Below are positions 12,252 to 20,468 of a DNA stretch of 64,000 nucleotides, one piece after another (positions within the stretch are counted from its first letter, which is position 1; every line of letters begins with the position of its first letter). This DNA comes from Anoxybacillus ayderensis (lineage in GTDB: Bacteria; Bacillota; Bacilli; Bacillales; Anoxybacillaceae): positions 1 to 64,000 of the forward strand of contig NZ_JXTG01000007.1 of NCBI RefSeq assembly GCF_000833605.1. The letters are read 5' to 3'. The position numbers and the translations under genes are program-made. The notes below the pieces were generated by a model. It did not search any database. It was not told the DNA's origin and saw only the letters and a program-made list of their open reading frames with translations.

Positions 12252-12790
12252 ACTTTGTTCAACCGATTCGTGATACTGAAAAGATTGCAGCAATGAAAAA
12301 ATACTTGTTACAACGAAGCAAACGAAATTACATTTTGTTCATCATTGGGATTAATACAGGTTTGCGTATATCGGACATATTGCAATTGAAGAAGGAAGAC
12401 TTGCTACAAACGCATTTGAAACTTCGAGAAAAGAAAACGAGAAAGGAAAAACGAATCCGCATTCCGCCAGCGATACGGAAAGAGTTAATTGAGTACGCGA
12501 AAACGCTCAAAGACGGCGAATATGCTTTTCGAAGCCGACAAGGCGGGAACCGTCCTATTGACCGTTCAACGGCGTATCGCATTCTTCGTGAGGCGGCCGA
12601 ATATGTATCGTTGGATGAAGTGGGTACGCATACGTTGAGAAAGACATTTGGCTATCATTTTTACCAGCAAACAAAAGACGTTGCCATGCTTCAAGAGCTG
12701 TTTAACCATTCGAGTCCACACATTACATTGAAGTATATCGGCGTCAACCAAGATGCCATGGACAAAGCGATGATGAAATATAAGATATGA
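12248..12790 (+). CDS. Tyrosine recombinase, catalytic domain only
   Basis: ATG 12248 overlaps the ArpU stop. The 180-residue product holds the whole catalytic set: Arg in TGLRISDIL (about residue 40), Lys in EKKTRKEKRI (about 70), H-x-x-R in THTLRKTFGYH (about 137-140), His in FNHSS (about 160) and Tyr in TLKYIG (about 169). The usual N-terminal core- and arm-binding domains are missing. In many Bacillus phages such a short recombinase sits between ArpU and the packaging genes and is distinct from the integrase. It may resolve multimers or act on the phage genome before packaging. It is not my first choice for ssrA integration. Confidence 0.78.
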   Translation: MNFVQPIRDTEKIAAMKKYLLQRSKRNYILFIIGINTGLRISDILQLKKEDLLQTHLKLREKKTRKEKRIRIPPAIRKELIEYAKTLKDGEYAFRSRQGGNRPIDRSTAYRILREAAEYVSLDEVGTHTLRKTFGYHFYQQTKDVAMLQELFNHSSPHITLKYIGVNQDAMDKAMMKYKI

Positions 12791-12940
12791 TTTTTCTTTT
12801 TTAGCTATTAGTACAACATAAAAAATCATGGTGTGCACTCGTTTTGCAAAATGGTTTGAAGCTAGAAAAATCAAGGGGTTTCATCATTGGGCGAGTGCAT
12901 CAGTCTGTAAATTGAAGTGAAGTCATTGGAGGGAAAGTAG

Positions 12941-13234
12941 ATGTTGGTCGAGGAAGCGAAAAAGCGAATCGAATATTTGCAAGAATACATTCAGATGCTT
13001 GAAAGCTACACACCAACAACGATGGAAGAAGAAGCGGTGTATTTGTATGTGCAGCTGGAAAGCGTCACGAAAGTAGTGCAGGAACTTAACAAAAAAGGCT
13101 ATCGGATCGGGAACAGGAAGCTGACGACGGTGGATGTATCCAACATTATTCGAAGCAAACCGATAGACGAAATGCATGAAATGGCCAAGCGGATGTTTAC
13201 GAAGAACAGGAAGCGGGGGAGTCGATACTGGTAA
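12941..13234 (+). CDS. Phage protein of unknown function before the late promoter
   Basis: ATG 12941 follows GGAGGGAAAG. The 97-residue product starts with a long amphipathic helix (EEAKKRIEYLQEYIQMLESY), a second helical part (LYVQLESVTKVVQELNKKGY), then RKLTTVDVSNIIRSKP, which could be a small helix-turn-helix, and a basic end. I do not recognise a family. It is the last gene before the iteron-bearing late promoter. The 150 bp before it hold only a TGCACTCG/CGAGTGCA inverted repeat (about 12834-12898). Confidence 0.5.
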   Translation: MLVEEAKKRIEYLQEYIQMLESYTPTTMEEEAVYLYVQLESVTKVVQELNKKGYRIGNRKLTTVDVSNIIRSKPIDEMHEMAKRMFTKNRKRGSRYW

Positions 13235-13242
13235 GCGGATGA

Positions 13243-13308
13243 TGGCACAATCGTGGCACAATTTTGGCACAAAGATGGCACAACGTTTTCGTTTAGAGGT
13301 GTTATGAT
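13243..13308 (+). promoter_or_regulatory. Late promoter with four 11-bp-spaced TGGCACAA iterons
   Basis: TGGCACAA occurs at 13243, 13254, 13265 and 13276, exactly 11 bp apart, so all four face the same side of the helix. An extended -10 (TGTTATGAT, with TATGAT at 13303-13308) lies 19 bp after the last copy, and the place of the -35 is taken by the last iteron. This is the layout of an activator-dependent promoter. The start site would be near 13315, upstream of all packaging and structural genes. The candidate activator is the ArpU-like protein. Confidence 0.65.
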
Positions 13309-13339
13309 GATAACGTGAAAGACTTTGGTTGAAGCGGGA

Positions 13340-13374
13340 CGCCACTTCATATGGAGTGGCGGTTATTATTTTTG
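13340..13374 (+). terminator. Hairpin with T-run in the late leader
   Basis: CGCCACT 13340-13346 pairs with AGTGGCG 13355-13361 around an eight-base loop, followed by GTTATTATTTTTG. It lies about 25 bp after the likely late start site, so it would work as an attenuator or antitermination point rather than an operon end. Confidence 0.55.
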
Positions 13375-13450
13375 TCGAGATTTGACGAACGAACGGTGTA
13401 GGAATATGCCTCCTTTTGTCGTATTGAGTTGGCGAAAGGAGGGAGAGACT

Positions 13451-13669
13451 ATGGCAAAACAATATCAAGTGGAGTTTTTTAACGATAATAATCAATTGTT
13501 AGGTAAATTAACTCATTCAGCCCAAAATATTGATGAAGCAGTTCAAGAAGTTACGATGATGATAAACAAACAATTTAGTATTGTCACTATGGAATATGGA
13601 AAAGATATTGAGCTGAGAAATGTAATATTAACACCAAAAATATCTAGATTCACAGTAGTATCTATATAG
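13451..13669 (+). CDS. Small phage protein of unknown function
   Basis: ATG 13451 follows AAAGGAGGGAG. The 72-residue product reads as a beta-alpha-beta-beta fold (YQVEFFNDNNQLLGKLTHSA, DEAVQEVTMMINKQF, then two strands). It is more AT-rich than its neighbours and is closed off by terminators on both sides (13340-13374 and 13679-13708), which suggests an independently acquired gene. Function unknown. Confidence 0.5.
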   Translation: MAKQYQVEFFNDNNQLLGKLTHSAQNIDEAVQEVTMMINKQFSIVTMEYGKDIELRNVILTPKISRFTVVSI

Positions 13670-13678
13670 TAATTCTTT

Positions 13679-13708
13679 AAAAGCATCCTTCGGGGTGCTT
13701 TTTATTTT
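13679..13708 (+). terminator. Terminator
   Basis: AAAAGCATCC 13679-13688, loop TTCG, GGGTGCTTTT 13693-13702, then ATTTT. A ten-pair stem with a UUCG tetraloop: a strong intrinsic terminator or attenuator between 13451-13669 and the packaging genes. Confidence 0.8.
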
Positions 13709-13727
13709 ATGAAAGGAGCTGATATAC

Positions 13728-13874
13728 ATGCAAATCATCCGGGAAACGGCTACGCATATTCAAAAGTGGGATTCAGAAAGTAAGCGAGTTGTAATGGAGC
13801 GAAAAGAAGAGATGGCAGAGAAGAAACCGGCACAAAACAAAGCAACGACTAAAAGTAAAGTAGCTGATAAATAA
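13728..13874 (+). CDS. 48-residue phage protein before the HNH gene
   Basis: ATG 13728 follows AAAGGAGC. The product starts MQIIRETATHIQKWDSESKR and is charged, ending in a Lys/Ala/Thr-rich tail. Its TAA shares one base with the ATG of the HNH gene (taATG), so the two are coupled. No family is recognised. Confidence 0.5.
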   Translation: MQIIRETATHIQKWDSESKRVVMERKEEMAEKKPAQNKATTKSKVADK

Positions 13875-14221
13875 TGCGATATTGCAACTATAACGGCTGT
13901 AATCGTCGCATTGTTCGAGGTTTGTATTGCGACGAACATAAGCCTAAACGAAAGCACCAGTCGAAAAATAAACCGTTCTATCGGTCACTGGAGTGGCAGC
14001 GAATGCGTGAATACATCTATGAACGTGATGGAGGTTGCTGCAAAGAATGTGGACGATTTGTATTTGGGAGGCAGGCGCACATTCATCACATTGTGCCGAT
14101 TAGCGAAAATCCTTCTCTTAAACTTGACCCTAGCAATCTTATTTTGCTTTGCGAATCGTGCCATAAGAAGGTTGAAGAAGGAAGTCGGAAGTGGGAGGAA
14201 CGACCGTATTTCTTTTGTTGA
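13874..14221 (+). CDS. HNH endonuclease of the packaging module
   Basis: The 115-residue product has an N-terminal cysteine/histidine cluster (CNYNGCNRR...CDEH, residues 4-21) and a C-terminal HNH domain: CKECGR, HIHHIVPISENPSLKLDPSN, and LLCESCHKK. The two CxxC pairs bind structural zinc; H-x-H-H...N...H is the active site. HNH proteins beside terminases in HK97-like phages are needed with the large subunit for cos cleavage. It lies just before the cos candidate and the small terminase, the expected position. Confidence 0.85.
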   Translation: MRYCNYNGCNRRIVRGLYCDEHKPKRKHQSKNKPFYRSLEWQRMREYIYERDGGCCKECGRFVFGRQAHIHHIVPISENPSLKLDPSNLILLCESCHKKVEEGSRKWEERPYFFC

Positions 14222-14244
14222 TATAATGTATATTTATTACATTT

Positions 14245-14320
14245 AGCCCCCCTACCCTTGATTTTTGGGTGATTGTGGGAAAAAGACCGCGACCGGCCTC
14301 AAACGTGCGCCAAAATGAAA
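14245..14320. other. Candidate cos site region
   Basis: The 120 bp between HNH and the small terminase contain no gene. They hold a C-run (TAGCCCCCCTACCC at about 14247) and, 40 bp on, the only GC-rich direct repeat in the gap (GACCGCGACCGGCC at about 14287-14300). In cos-type Gram-positive phages with a neighbouring HNH gene the cos site lies in this interval and often looks like this. The exact nick positions cannot be told from sequence. Confidence 0.45.
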
Positions 14321-14341
14321 TTTTCAAAGGGGGTGTGAAAT

Positions 14342-14728
14342 TTGGATAAAAAAATAAAAGCGGCACTAACGAAAAAACGAAAAAAGGAACGGGAGCGGAT
14401 TGTTGGTCTACTCAAGGAAAATGGCACTTACAACAAGTCACTTGAGCCGTTGCTAGAGTTGTACTTAGATGCCTACATGGTTTATTCGCAAGTGTATGAA
14501 AAGTGGCAAGAAGAAGGATTTCCTGCAACAAAATCACATACAAACAAAGCTGGTGCAACAAATGAGATGAAGCATCCACTTGCTCAACAAACGGCCGATT
14601 GGAATACGAAAATGAGCAAGTTGTTGGAACAGTTAGGATTGACGCCAAAAACGCAAAAACAGATTACTGGGGAAGTGGCGAATGCCACAACAGACGCTTT
14701 TCAAGCATTTGCGAATAAATGGGACTGA
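14342..14728 (+). CDS. terS: Terminase small subunit
   Basis: TTG 14342 follows AAAGGGGGTGTG. The 128-residue product has a basic N-terminus (KKRKKERERIVGLLKENGTY), then a helical middle (LEPLLELYLDAYMVYSQVYE) and a C-terminal part WNTKMSKLLEQLGLTPKTQK. The L-x-x-L-G-L-T-P motif is typical of the P27/Terminase_4 small-subunit family. It recognises cos DNA and regulates the large subunit. The position between cos and the large subunit agrees. Confidence 0.82.
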   Translation: MDKKIKAALTKKRKKERERIVGLLKENGTYNKSLEPLLELYLDAYMVYSQVYEKWQEEGFPATKSHTNKAGATNEMKHPLAQQTADWNTKMSKLLEQLGLTPKTQKQITGEVANATTDAFQAFANKWD

Positions 14729-14734
14729 TGTTTT

Positions 14735-16462
14735 ATGATCGAGCGTGGTGTGAATTATGCTGACCAGTTTGTAAAGAAGGTGAAGCGAAACAAAAAGAAG
14801 TATCCGCAAACGGTTCAGAAAGCTGTTGAGCGTTATGAACGTTGGAAGAAGCGAAAAGACATTTGGCTTGATTTAGACGCTGCTAATCGTGCGATGGATT
14901 TCATGGAAACGTTTTGTATTTATGCAGAAGGAGAAGTCGCTGGGCGGCATTATGAGTTAAAAGATTGGCAACGGTTTGCATTCACAAACATTTATGGTTG
15001 GAAAAAGAAAGATGATAACGGTCAAGATGTGCGAGTGATTCGTACAAGCTATATTCAAGTTCCGCGGAAAAATGAAAAAACAACGATTGCAGCTGGTGCA
15101 GCAACCTATGCGTTATATGCAGATGGAGAGTTTGGTGCCGAATGCTACACTGCTGCGGTAGATAAAGAGCAAGCGAACATATCTGCGAAAAAAATAGCGA
15201 TTACGATTGAAAACAGTCCTGACTTGAATCAGCGAACACAAATTTATAAGGGACCAAAAGGTGGCGTGAATGCGATCGTTTACTCTTTTACGGTCAATGG
15301 CAAAAAGTTTAAAAATACATTGCAGCCACTGTCTAGAGAAACGAAAGGACTTGATGGGAAAAATCCTCATTTTGTCCTTTTAGACGAGGTACATGCGCAA
15401 GGAAATGCAGATATGTATGATGTGTTAAAGTCTGGTATGGGTGCAAGGAGACAGCCATTAATGATGATCGTTTCGACAGCTGGTAAAGGTACAACGTCTG
15501 TCGGTCTACAAATTTATGATTACTGCAAAAAGATTTTGAATGGTGAGATTGACGATGATTCTTGGTTTGTACTCATTTATGAGCCAGATAAAGGCGACCG
15601 ATGGGATGATCCTACAGTTTGGGCAAAAGTGAATCCAAACTACGGGATTTCGGTGAAAAAAGACTATTTGATGAATCAGTTTAAAGAGGCGCAAGTGTCC
15701 GCCGAACGAAAAGACGAGTTTTTAGCAAAACATTTGAACATTTTCGTTCGTTCCAGTGGCACTTATTTTGAAAGAGATATTGTTGAAAGATGTTTAGTTA
15801 ACGACCTAGGTGATTTAACGGGTATGACGTGCGTGGTCGGCTTGGATTTATCAAAAACAACCGACTTAACGTGTGTGAGCTTGAACTTTCCTGTTGTGGA
15901 CGACAGCGGAAAAGCAAAATTGAAAGTAAAACAAATGTATTTCATTCCATCGGAAGGACTAGAAGCTCGTGAAAAGATGGAGAACATCCCTTATCGCCAT
16001 TTAGTGGAGCGTGGTTTTGTGACTTTGTGCGAAGGGAAAACAATCGATTATGATATGGTGTTTGAGTACATTAAGGAACAGTCACAAATGTACGATATTA
16101 AACAAATTAACTATGACCCAGCGCATGCGGTCAAGCTAGTTGAAAAGTTAGAAATGGAAGGTTTTGATTGTGTAGAAGTGCGGCAATATCCTTCTACACT
16201 CAATGCGCCTTTCGATGATTTAGAAATTTTAATGTATGAGAGGCGCGTCGAAACCGACAATCCATTATTGATCTACTGTACGGAAAATGTCGTTGCTTTT
16301 ATCAACACACAAGGGCTCAAAGCACCGTCGAAAAAACAAAGTCAGTACAAAATTGATGGTTTTGTGGCCATGCTTACAGCTCATAAGGAAACGATGAATA
16401 TGATGATGGACGTTAGCGAAGAAGAATATATGGCAATGATTGAAGTGCTTTATAAGCGATGA
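14735..16462 (+). CDS. terL: Terminase large subunit
   Basis: A 575-residue ATPase/nuclease, close to the usual 550-600 for the HK97-type Terminase_1 family. The N-terminal ATPase has a Walker A-like PRKNEKTT (residues 110-117) and a Walker B LLDEVHAQ (D217, E218), with the SRETKGLDG segment before it. The C-terminal RNase H-like nuclease begins at VVGLDLSKTTDLT (first Asp near residue 369) and continues with YDPAHAVKL. It cuts concatemers at cos and pumps DNA into the prohead. It starts six bases after the small subunit. Confidence 0.93.
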   Translation: MIERGVNYADQFVKKVKRNKKKYPQTVQKAVERYERWKKRKDIWLDLDAANRAMDFMETFCIYAEGEVAGRHYELKDWQRFAFTNIYGWKKKDDNGQDVRVIRTSYIQVPRKNEKTTIAAGAATYALYADGEFGAECYTAAVDKEQANISAKKIAITIENSPDLNQRTQIYKGPKGGVNAIVYSFTVNGKKFKNTLQPLSRETKGLDGKNPHFVLLDEVHAQGNADMYDVLKSGMGARRQPLMMIVSTAGKGTTSVGLQIYDYCKKILNGEIDDDSWFVLIYEPDKGDRWDDPTVWAKVNPNYGISVKKDYLMNQFKEAQVSAERKDEFLAKHLNIFVRSSGTYFERDIVERCLVNDLGDLTGMTCVVGLDLSKTTDLTCVSLNFPVVDDSGKAKLKVKQMYFIPSEGLEAREKMENIPYRHLVERGFVTLCEGKTIDYDMVFEYIKEQSQMYDIKQINYDPAHAVKLVEKLEMEGFDCVEVRQYPSTLNAPFDDLEILMYERRVETDNPLLIYCTENVVAFINTQGLKAPSKKQSQYKIDGFVAMLTAHKETMNMMMDVSEEEYMAMIEVLYKR

Positions 16463-16490
16463 AGGATAAGCGATGAAGGAGGTGAGAACG

Positions 16491-17651
16491 TTGGGATTAT
16501 GGCAGCGGCTTTCTGGATGGTTTAAACGCTCTAAATTCAATGTCTTTAACAACTTTTACTGGAACTACGGTGGTTATGTGACCGACGAAAACATTCTTCA
16601 ATCTTCTGACATTTATAATTTGATGAAATTAATCAGTGACCAAATTGCGCTCACTGATTTTTTTATTGAGGACGAGGCAGGAAAGGACATTAATGACCTA
16701 TATACGTTACGGATTTTGCGCAATCCAAATCAATATTTGACTGAATTTGAAATGAAAAAACTTATCGTCAACACGCTCTTAATACGTGGAAAAGTCTACA
16801 TTTTCAAAAACGGAAATGAATGGCACGTATTAAATGGGGTCTACTCGGAATTGTTAGAGGACGGAAGCAAAATTTACAGCGTTGGTGGCGTTCAAATCCC
16901 TGCGGAAATGATTGTTCACGTTAAAAATATTGGGACGAATCATTTAGATGGTGTAGGATTGCTAGATTTAGCACGCCAAACGCTCGAAGGGGTCATGAAT
17001 GCGGAAAATAGTTTAACAGACAAGTATAGAAAAGGTGGATTGCTTGCGTATTTGTTGAAATTGGATACGCATATTGCACCAAATAACCAAGCGCAAAATG
17101 CAATGATTATGGCCATCCTTGACAAGCTAGAACAGACTGGACAAGGGAATAAAATTCAGCTAATTCCACTTAGCAAAGGATATGAGATTGAAGCGTTACA
17201 AAGCCCAGTGGATGACGAGAAAATTCTTAAATATCTTTCGGTGTATAAAAAAGACTTAGGTAAATTTTTGGGCGTGGACTTGGAACATTTGCTTGAATTG
17301 CAAAAGACGGATATGGAGCAATTCATGATGATGCTTTATACGACTGTACTACGTCCGATTATAAAAAACCTTGAACAGCACTTGTCAAAGTTATTTTTCC
17401 CTCAAGGCGGGCGCCGGATTCGCTTCAAGATTAACCCGTTAGATTATGTGACAATGAAAACGAAAACGGACATTGCTTACAACTTGGTGCGAACGTCCAT
17501 TGCGTCACCGAACGATGCGCGCGAAATGCTTGGATTTGATCGTTTAGAGCAAGAAGAAGCGAAAAAACTATACATTTCAAAAGACTTAATCGGTCTCGAT
17601 AATCTGGAGGCGACGTTAAAAAAGGTGATTAAAGGAGGTGAGACGCCATGA
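16491..17651 (+). CDS. HK97-family portal protein
   Basis: I choose TTG 16491, nine bases after AAGGAGGTGAG; ATG 16473 precedes the ribosome site. The 386-residue product begins MGLWQRLSGWFKRSK and has the portal core: NILQSSDIYNLMKLISDQIA, LRILRNPNQYLTEFEMKKLI, HVKNIGTNHLDGVGLLDLAR. The C-terminal VRTSIASPNDAREMLGFD is the conserved N-E/D-A/V-R-x-x-x-G segment. The dodecameric portal is the DNA channel at one capsid vertex. It overlaps the protease gene by four bases. Confidence 0.9.
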   Translation: MGLWQRLSGWFKRSKFNVFNNFYWNYGGYVTDENILQSSDIYNLMKLISDQIALTDFFIEDEAGKDINDLYTLRILRNPNQYLTEFEMKKLIVNTLLIRGKVYIFKNGNEWHVLNGVYSELLEDGSKIYSVGGVQIPAEMIVHVKNIGTNHLDGVGLLDLARQTLEGVMNAENSLTDKYRKGGLLAYLLKLDTHIAPNNQAQNAMIMAILDKLEQTGQGNKIQLIPLSKGYEIEALQSPVDDEKILKYLSVYKKDLGKFLGVDLEHLLELQKTDMEQFMMMLYTTVLRPIIKNLEQHLSKLFFPQGGRRIRFKINPLDYVTMKTKTDIAYNLVRTSIASPNDAREMLGFDRLEQEEAKKLYISKDLIGLDNLEATLKKVIKGGETP

Positions 17652-18223
17652 ATGAGAAAGAAAAGCGAATTTTTACGCTCTCGAACATTGAAATACGCGC
17701 TGGAACCGAAGGAAGCTCGCAAGTCATTGAAGGCTATGCGAGCATTTTTGATTCTCCGACCATGATTGGAGATATGTTTCAAGAAACGATTGCCAAAGGA
17801 GCATTCGCCAAATCATTAAAGGAAAAAGCGGATGTCCGTGCGCTCTTTAATCACAATTGGGATTATGTTTTAGGGCGGACGAAAAGCGGTACACTCACGC
17901 TCGAAGAAGATGAGAAAGGGTTGAAATTCCGTGTTACGCCACCAGATACGATCTGGGCAAAAGACTTAATGATTTCCATGCAACGCGGCGATATCAATCA
18001 ATGTTCGTTTGGCTTCCAAGTCGTTCGGGATTCATGGAACTGGGACGTAGACCCAGCCCAACGAACCATCCAAGAAGTAAAGCTTTATGAAATTAGCATT
18101 GTGAGTCTTCCTGCTTACGAGGATACAGAGGCATATGTGCGCGACAGGTTTACAGAACAGCGAGAACTTCATTATGAAAGACAAAAACTAATTAAACAAA
18201 TTGAGGAGGCGTTGAAACGATGA
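17648..18223 (+). CDS. HK97-family prohead protease (U35)
   Basis: The 191-residue product has the family signatures: VIEGYASIFDSP near the N-terminus, ALFNHNWDYVLGRTKSGTL with the catalytic His near residue 68, and QCSFGFQV with the catalytic Ser near 117, then KLYEISIVSLPAY. The length is typical. It matures the capsid by cutting away the delta domain of the major capsid protein, whose gene follows with a four-base overlap. Confidence 0.9.
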   Translation: MNEKEKRIFTLSNIEIRAGTEGSSQVIEGYASIFDSPTMIGDMFQETIAKGAFAKSLKEKADVRALFNHNWDYVLGRTKSGTLTLEEDEKGLKFRVTPPDTIWAKDLMISMQRGDINQCSFGFQVVRDSWNWDVDPAQRTIQEVKLYEISIVSLPAYEDTEAYVRDRFTEQRELHYERQKLIKQIEEALKR

Positions 18224-19497
18224 AAAAGTATTTATTACGGCGTAAAGCGCAATTGGAAAAACGATTAAAACAGCTTAAAGATTTATTAGAAAAAGGTTCT
18301 GAAACTCGTTCGATGGAAGAAGTACAGGCAGAAGTCGATGAATTAACAGCTGATTTAGATGCGGTAAACGAGGCTCTCGCAGAGTTTGATGAAACAGTTG
18401 ATAACGATAGTAGCGGTGATGATGAAGGGGGAGAAGATGACGAGAACGAAGCCGATGAAGAACAAGATGAGGACGAAGGAGAAAAGCGCTCTATCTTAAC
18501 ACAAGAACAGCGTGCTGGTTTAACAAATATAATTAACCAATCTCTTTCCTCTCGTGTCCAAGTAAAAACAAATGAAATGAAAACACGCAACGCTTTTTGC
18601 CGATATCTTGTAGGACAAATTAGTGAAAGCGAAGCTCGGGCAATGGGAGTTCAGACGCACGGCGGCAATGTACTTGTTCCGGAGTCGTTAGCGAAAGAAA
18701 TTATTGCCTATGCCCAAGAAGAAAACTTGTTACGAAAATACGGAAAGGTTGTACAAACAAAAGGGACACAAGGCTTTCCGATTTTAATTAAAAAAGCGAA
18801 AGCAAACCGTGTGAAAACAGAGCGTGCATTGAATCAGCCGATTCCAGAGACAGATATCGAGTTTGATGAGTACTATTTGAATCCAACGGAAACGGATGCA
18901 CTTGTGCTTGTCACAAAGAAGCTTCTTGCAATGAGCGAGATGAATGTGGAACGAATCGTTGTGGATGAATTGAAGAAAGCTTACGTACGTGAAGAAGCGG
19001 AGTTTTTCTTCAATAGTGCAGACAATCCAGGTGCGTTGATTCGCAAAGCGGTCGCTTTTACACCGACAGCAACGGACATTTACGACAAGTTTGTGCAACT
19101 TAAAAACAGTTTGCCAACGTCCATGCTTAAAAACGCGCGTTGGATGATTAACCGTGCTGCATTGACGGCAATTGAAACAATTAAAACGGCAGATGGATTC
19201 CCACTTTTGCGCCCAGATATCGGATTAGAAGGTGGCTTCGGCTATCGCTTACTCGGTTTCCCGGTTGATGTGACAGATTTCGTGGATGCAGGTACACCGA
19301 ATATTCAGCGCTTGTATTTTGGTGATTTTTCAACGTTCTACATTCAAGATGTTATCGGAACAATGGAAGTAACGAAATTAATTGAAAAATACGCTGATAC
19401 AAACCATGTCGGTTTTAAAATTTGGCACTTGAATGATGGACAGCTTGTATATGGTCCGTTTGAGCCATCTGTCTTTAAACTTGAGTTAAATGCGTAA
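18220..19497 (+). CDS. Major capsid protein (HK97 gp5-like) with N-terminal delta domain
   Basis: A 425-residue protein. Residues 1-62 are a coiled coil (LEKRLKQLKDLLEKG, VQAEVDELTADLDAVNEALA), then a very acidic linker of Asp, Glu and Gly at about 63-90. Together they form the scaffold-like delta domain expected to be removed by the U35 protease. The mature part starts around residue 100 and contains GGNVLVPESLAKEI and the HK97-fold P-domain and A-domain segments, ending WHLNDGQLVYGPFEPSVFKL. A likely cleavage zone lies after EKRSILT. Confidence 0.92.
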   Translation: MKKYLLRRKAQLEKRLKQLKDLLEKGSETRSMEEVQAEVDELTADLDAVNEALAEFDETVDNDSSGDDEGGEDDENEADEEQDEDEGEKRSILTQEQRAGLTNIINQSLSSRVQVKTNEMKTRNAFCRYLVGQISESEARAMGVQTHGGNVLVPESLAKEIIAYAQEENLLRKYGKVVQTKGTQGFPILIKKAKANRVKTERALNQPIPETDIEFDEYYLNPTETDALVLVTKKLLAMSEMNVERIVVDELKKAYVREEAEFFFNSADNPGALIRKAVAFTPTATDIYDKFVQLKNSLPTSMLKNARWMINRAALTAIETIKTADGFPLLRPDIGLEGGFGYRLLGFPVDVTDFVDAGTPNIQRLYFGDFSTFYIQDVIGTMEVTKLIEKYADTNHVGFKIWHLNDGQLVYGPFEPSVFKLELNA

Positions 19498-19511
19498 GCG
19501 GGTGAAGAGGC

Positions 19512-19772
19512 ATGGCAGTCTCTGTTGACATGTTAAAGGAACATTTGCGAATCGATGGGAGCATGGAAGACGCCATGCTCTCTTTCTATTTAGAAACAGC
19601 CAAAAAGTATGTAAAAAACGCAACAGGAACGGAAGCAGATCATTTAGTGCTCATCGTTGCTTCTATTTTCTACGAATATCGGGTGAGCGAAGAAGAAATG
19701 GGCAAAGCCTTTGATGCATTGACGCCATTTTTTGTGCAGGAGGCAATGACAAATGGCGCGACGACTGACTAA
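19512..19772 (+). CDS. Head-tail connector (gp6-like)
   Basis: ATG 19512 follows GGTGAAGAGG. The 86-residue all-helical product (VDMLKEHLRIDGSMEDAMLS, FYLETAKKYVKNATG) matches the phage QLRG/gp6-like connector family, which forms a ring under the portal. Its 3' end overlaps the next gene by 20 bases. Confidence 0.82.
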   Translation: MAVSVDMLKEHLRIDGSMEDAMLSFYLETAKKYVKNATGTEADHLVLIVASIFYEYRVSEEEMGKAFDALTPFFVQEAMTNGATTD

Positions 19773-20079
19773 CCAATTTAAACATCGCATTACAATCCAG
19801 CAGCAAACCGAAGAACAAAGTGAAAATGGTTTTTTGTCGCAAGAATGGCAAGACAGGCATCATTTATGGGCAGCGATTAAAACGTTGCGTGGGCGAGAAT
19901 ATTATGAAGCGGCGACAACGCAAAACGAAAATACAGTTCGTTTTGTCGTGCGCTACACAGCGGAGATTACACCCGATATGCGTATTCAATATAAAGGACG
20001 CACGTTTGAAATTTTGTCTGTCATTAATGATGATGAGTGTAATGTCACGATGACGATTGTGGCAAAGGAAGTGATGTGA
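19753..20079 (+). CDS. Head-tail adaptor (SPP1 gp16-like)
   Basis: ATG 19753 lies after GCAGGAGGC, inside the connector gene. The 108-residue product has the phage head-tail-joining pattern: LTNQFKHRITIQQQTEEQSE, WAAIKTLRGREYYEA, and a beta-rich end with YTAEITPDMRIQYKGRTFEI. It closes the channel after packaging and docks the tail. Confidence 0.85.
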   Translation: MARRLTNQFKHRITIQQQTEEQSENGFLSQEWQDRHHLWAAIKTLRGREYYEAATTQNENTVRFVVRYTAEITPDMRIQYKGRTFEILSVINDDECNVTMTIVAKEVM

Positions 20080-20468
20080 TGGGTTTTAAATTAGAAGGTG
20101 TGCAAGAATTGTTGCGGAAGTTGGAGACGTTGGGGAACGAAGCTGAGCAAGTCAAACAAGAAGCACTTATGGCCGGTGCAAAGGTGGTTCAGGAAGCGGC
20201 TTCACAAAAAGCTCCACGAGACACGGGAAAACTTGCTGAAAACATCGTTATTTCTGATATCAAGGAAGATGGAACAGTAGATATCGGACCAGATCGCGAT
20301 CGTTTTTATGGATTGTTTGTCGAATTCGGTCGAAAAGCGGGAGAGAAAAAAGGGCGAAAATATCCGAAAGCAGACCCTCATCCTTTTTTGCAACCAGCTT
20401 TTGAGGAAAACATCGATCGTGTGCAAGATGAAATGGCCGATGTCATTCGGCGGGAGTTGGGGTTATGA
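20079..20468 (+). CDS. HK97 gp10-family tail-joining protein
   Basis: I use ATG 20079, which shares a base with the previous stop. The 129-residue product has a helical N-terminus (LEGVQELLRKLETLGNEAEQ), the family motif KAPRDTGKLAENIVIS and the end PHPFLQPAFEENIDRVQDEM. This is the HK97 gp10 family of head-tail joining proteins. Confidence 0.85.
   Translation: MGFKLEGVQELLRKLETLGNEAEQVKQEALMAGAKVVQEAASQKAPRDTGKLAENIVISDIKEDGTVDIGPDRDRFYGLFVEFGRKAGEKKGRKYPKADPHPFLQPAFEENIDRVQDEMADVIRRELGL

Noticed and set aside
12248-12790. The 180-residue tyrosine recombinase as the prophage integrase
   Set aside because: It lacks the arm- and core-binding domains, lies in the late-control region far from either end, and sits where many Bacillus phages carry a second short recombinase.
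13243-13283. TGGCACAA iterons as a replication origin
   Set aside because: They are directly followed by an extended -10 promoter and the late genes, and are far from the initiator gene; promoter activation is the simpler reading.
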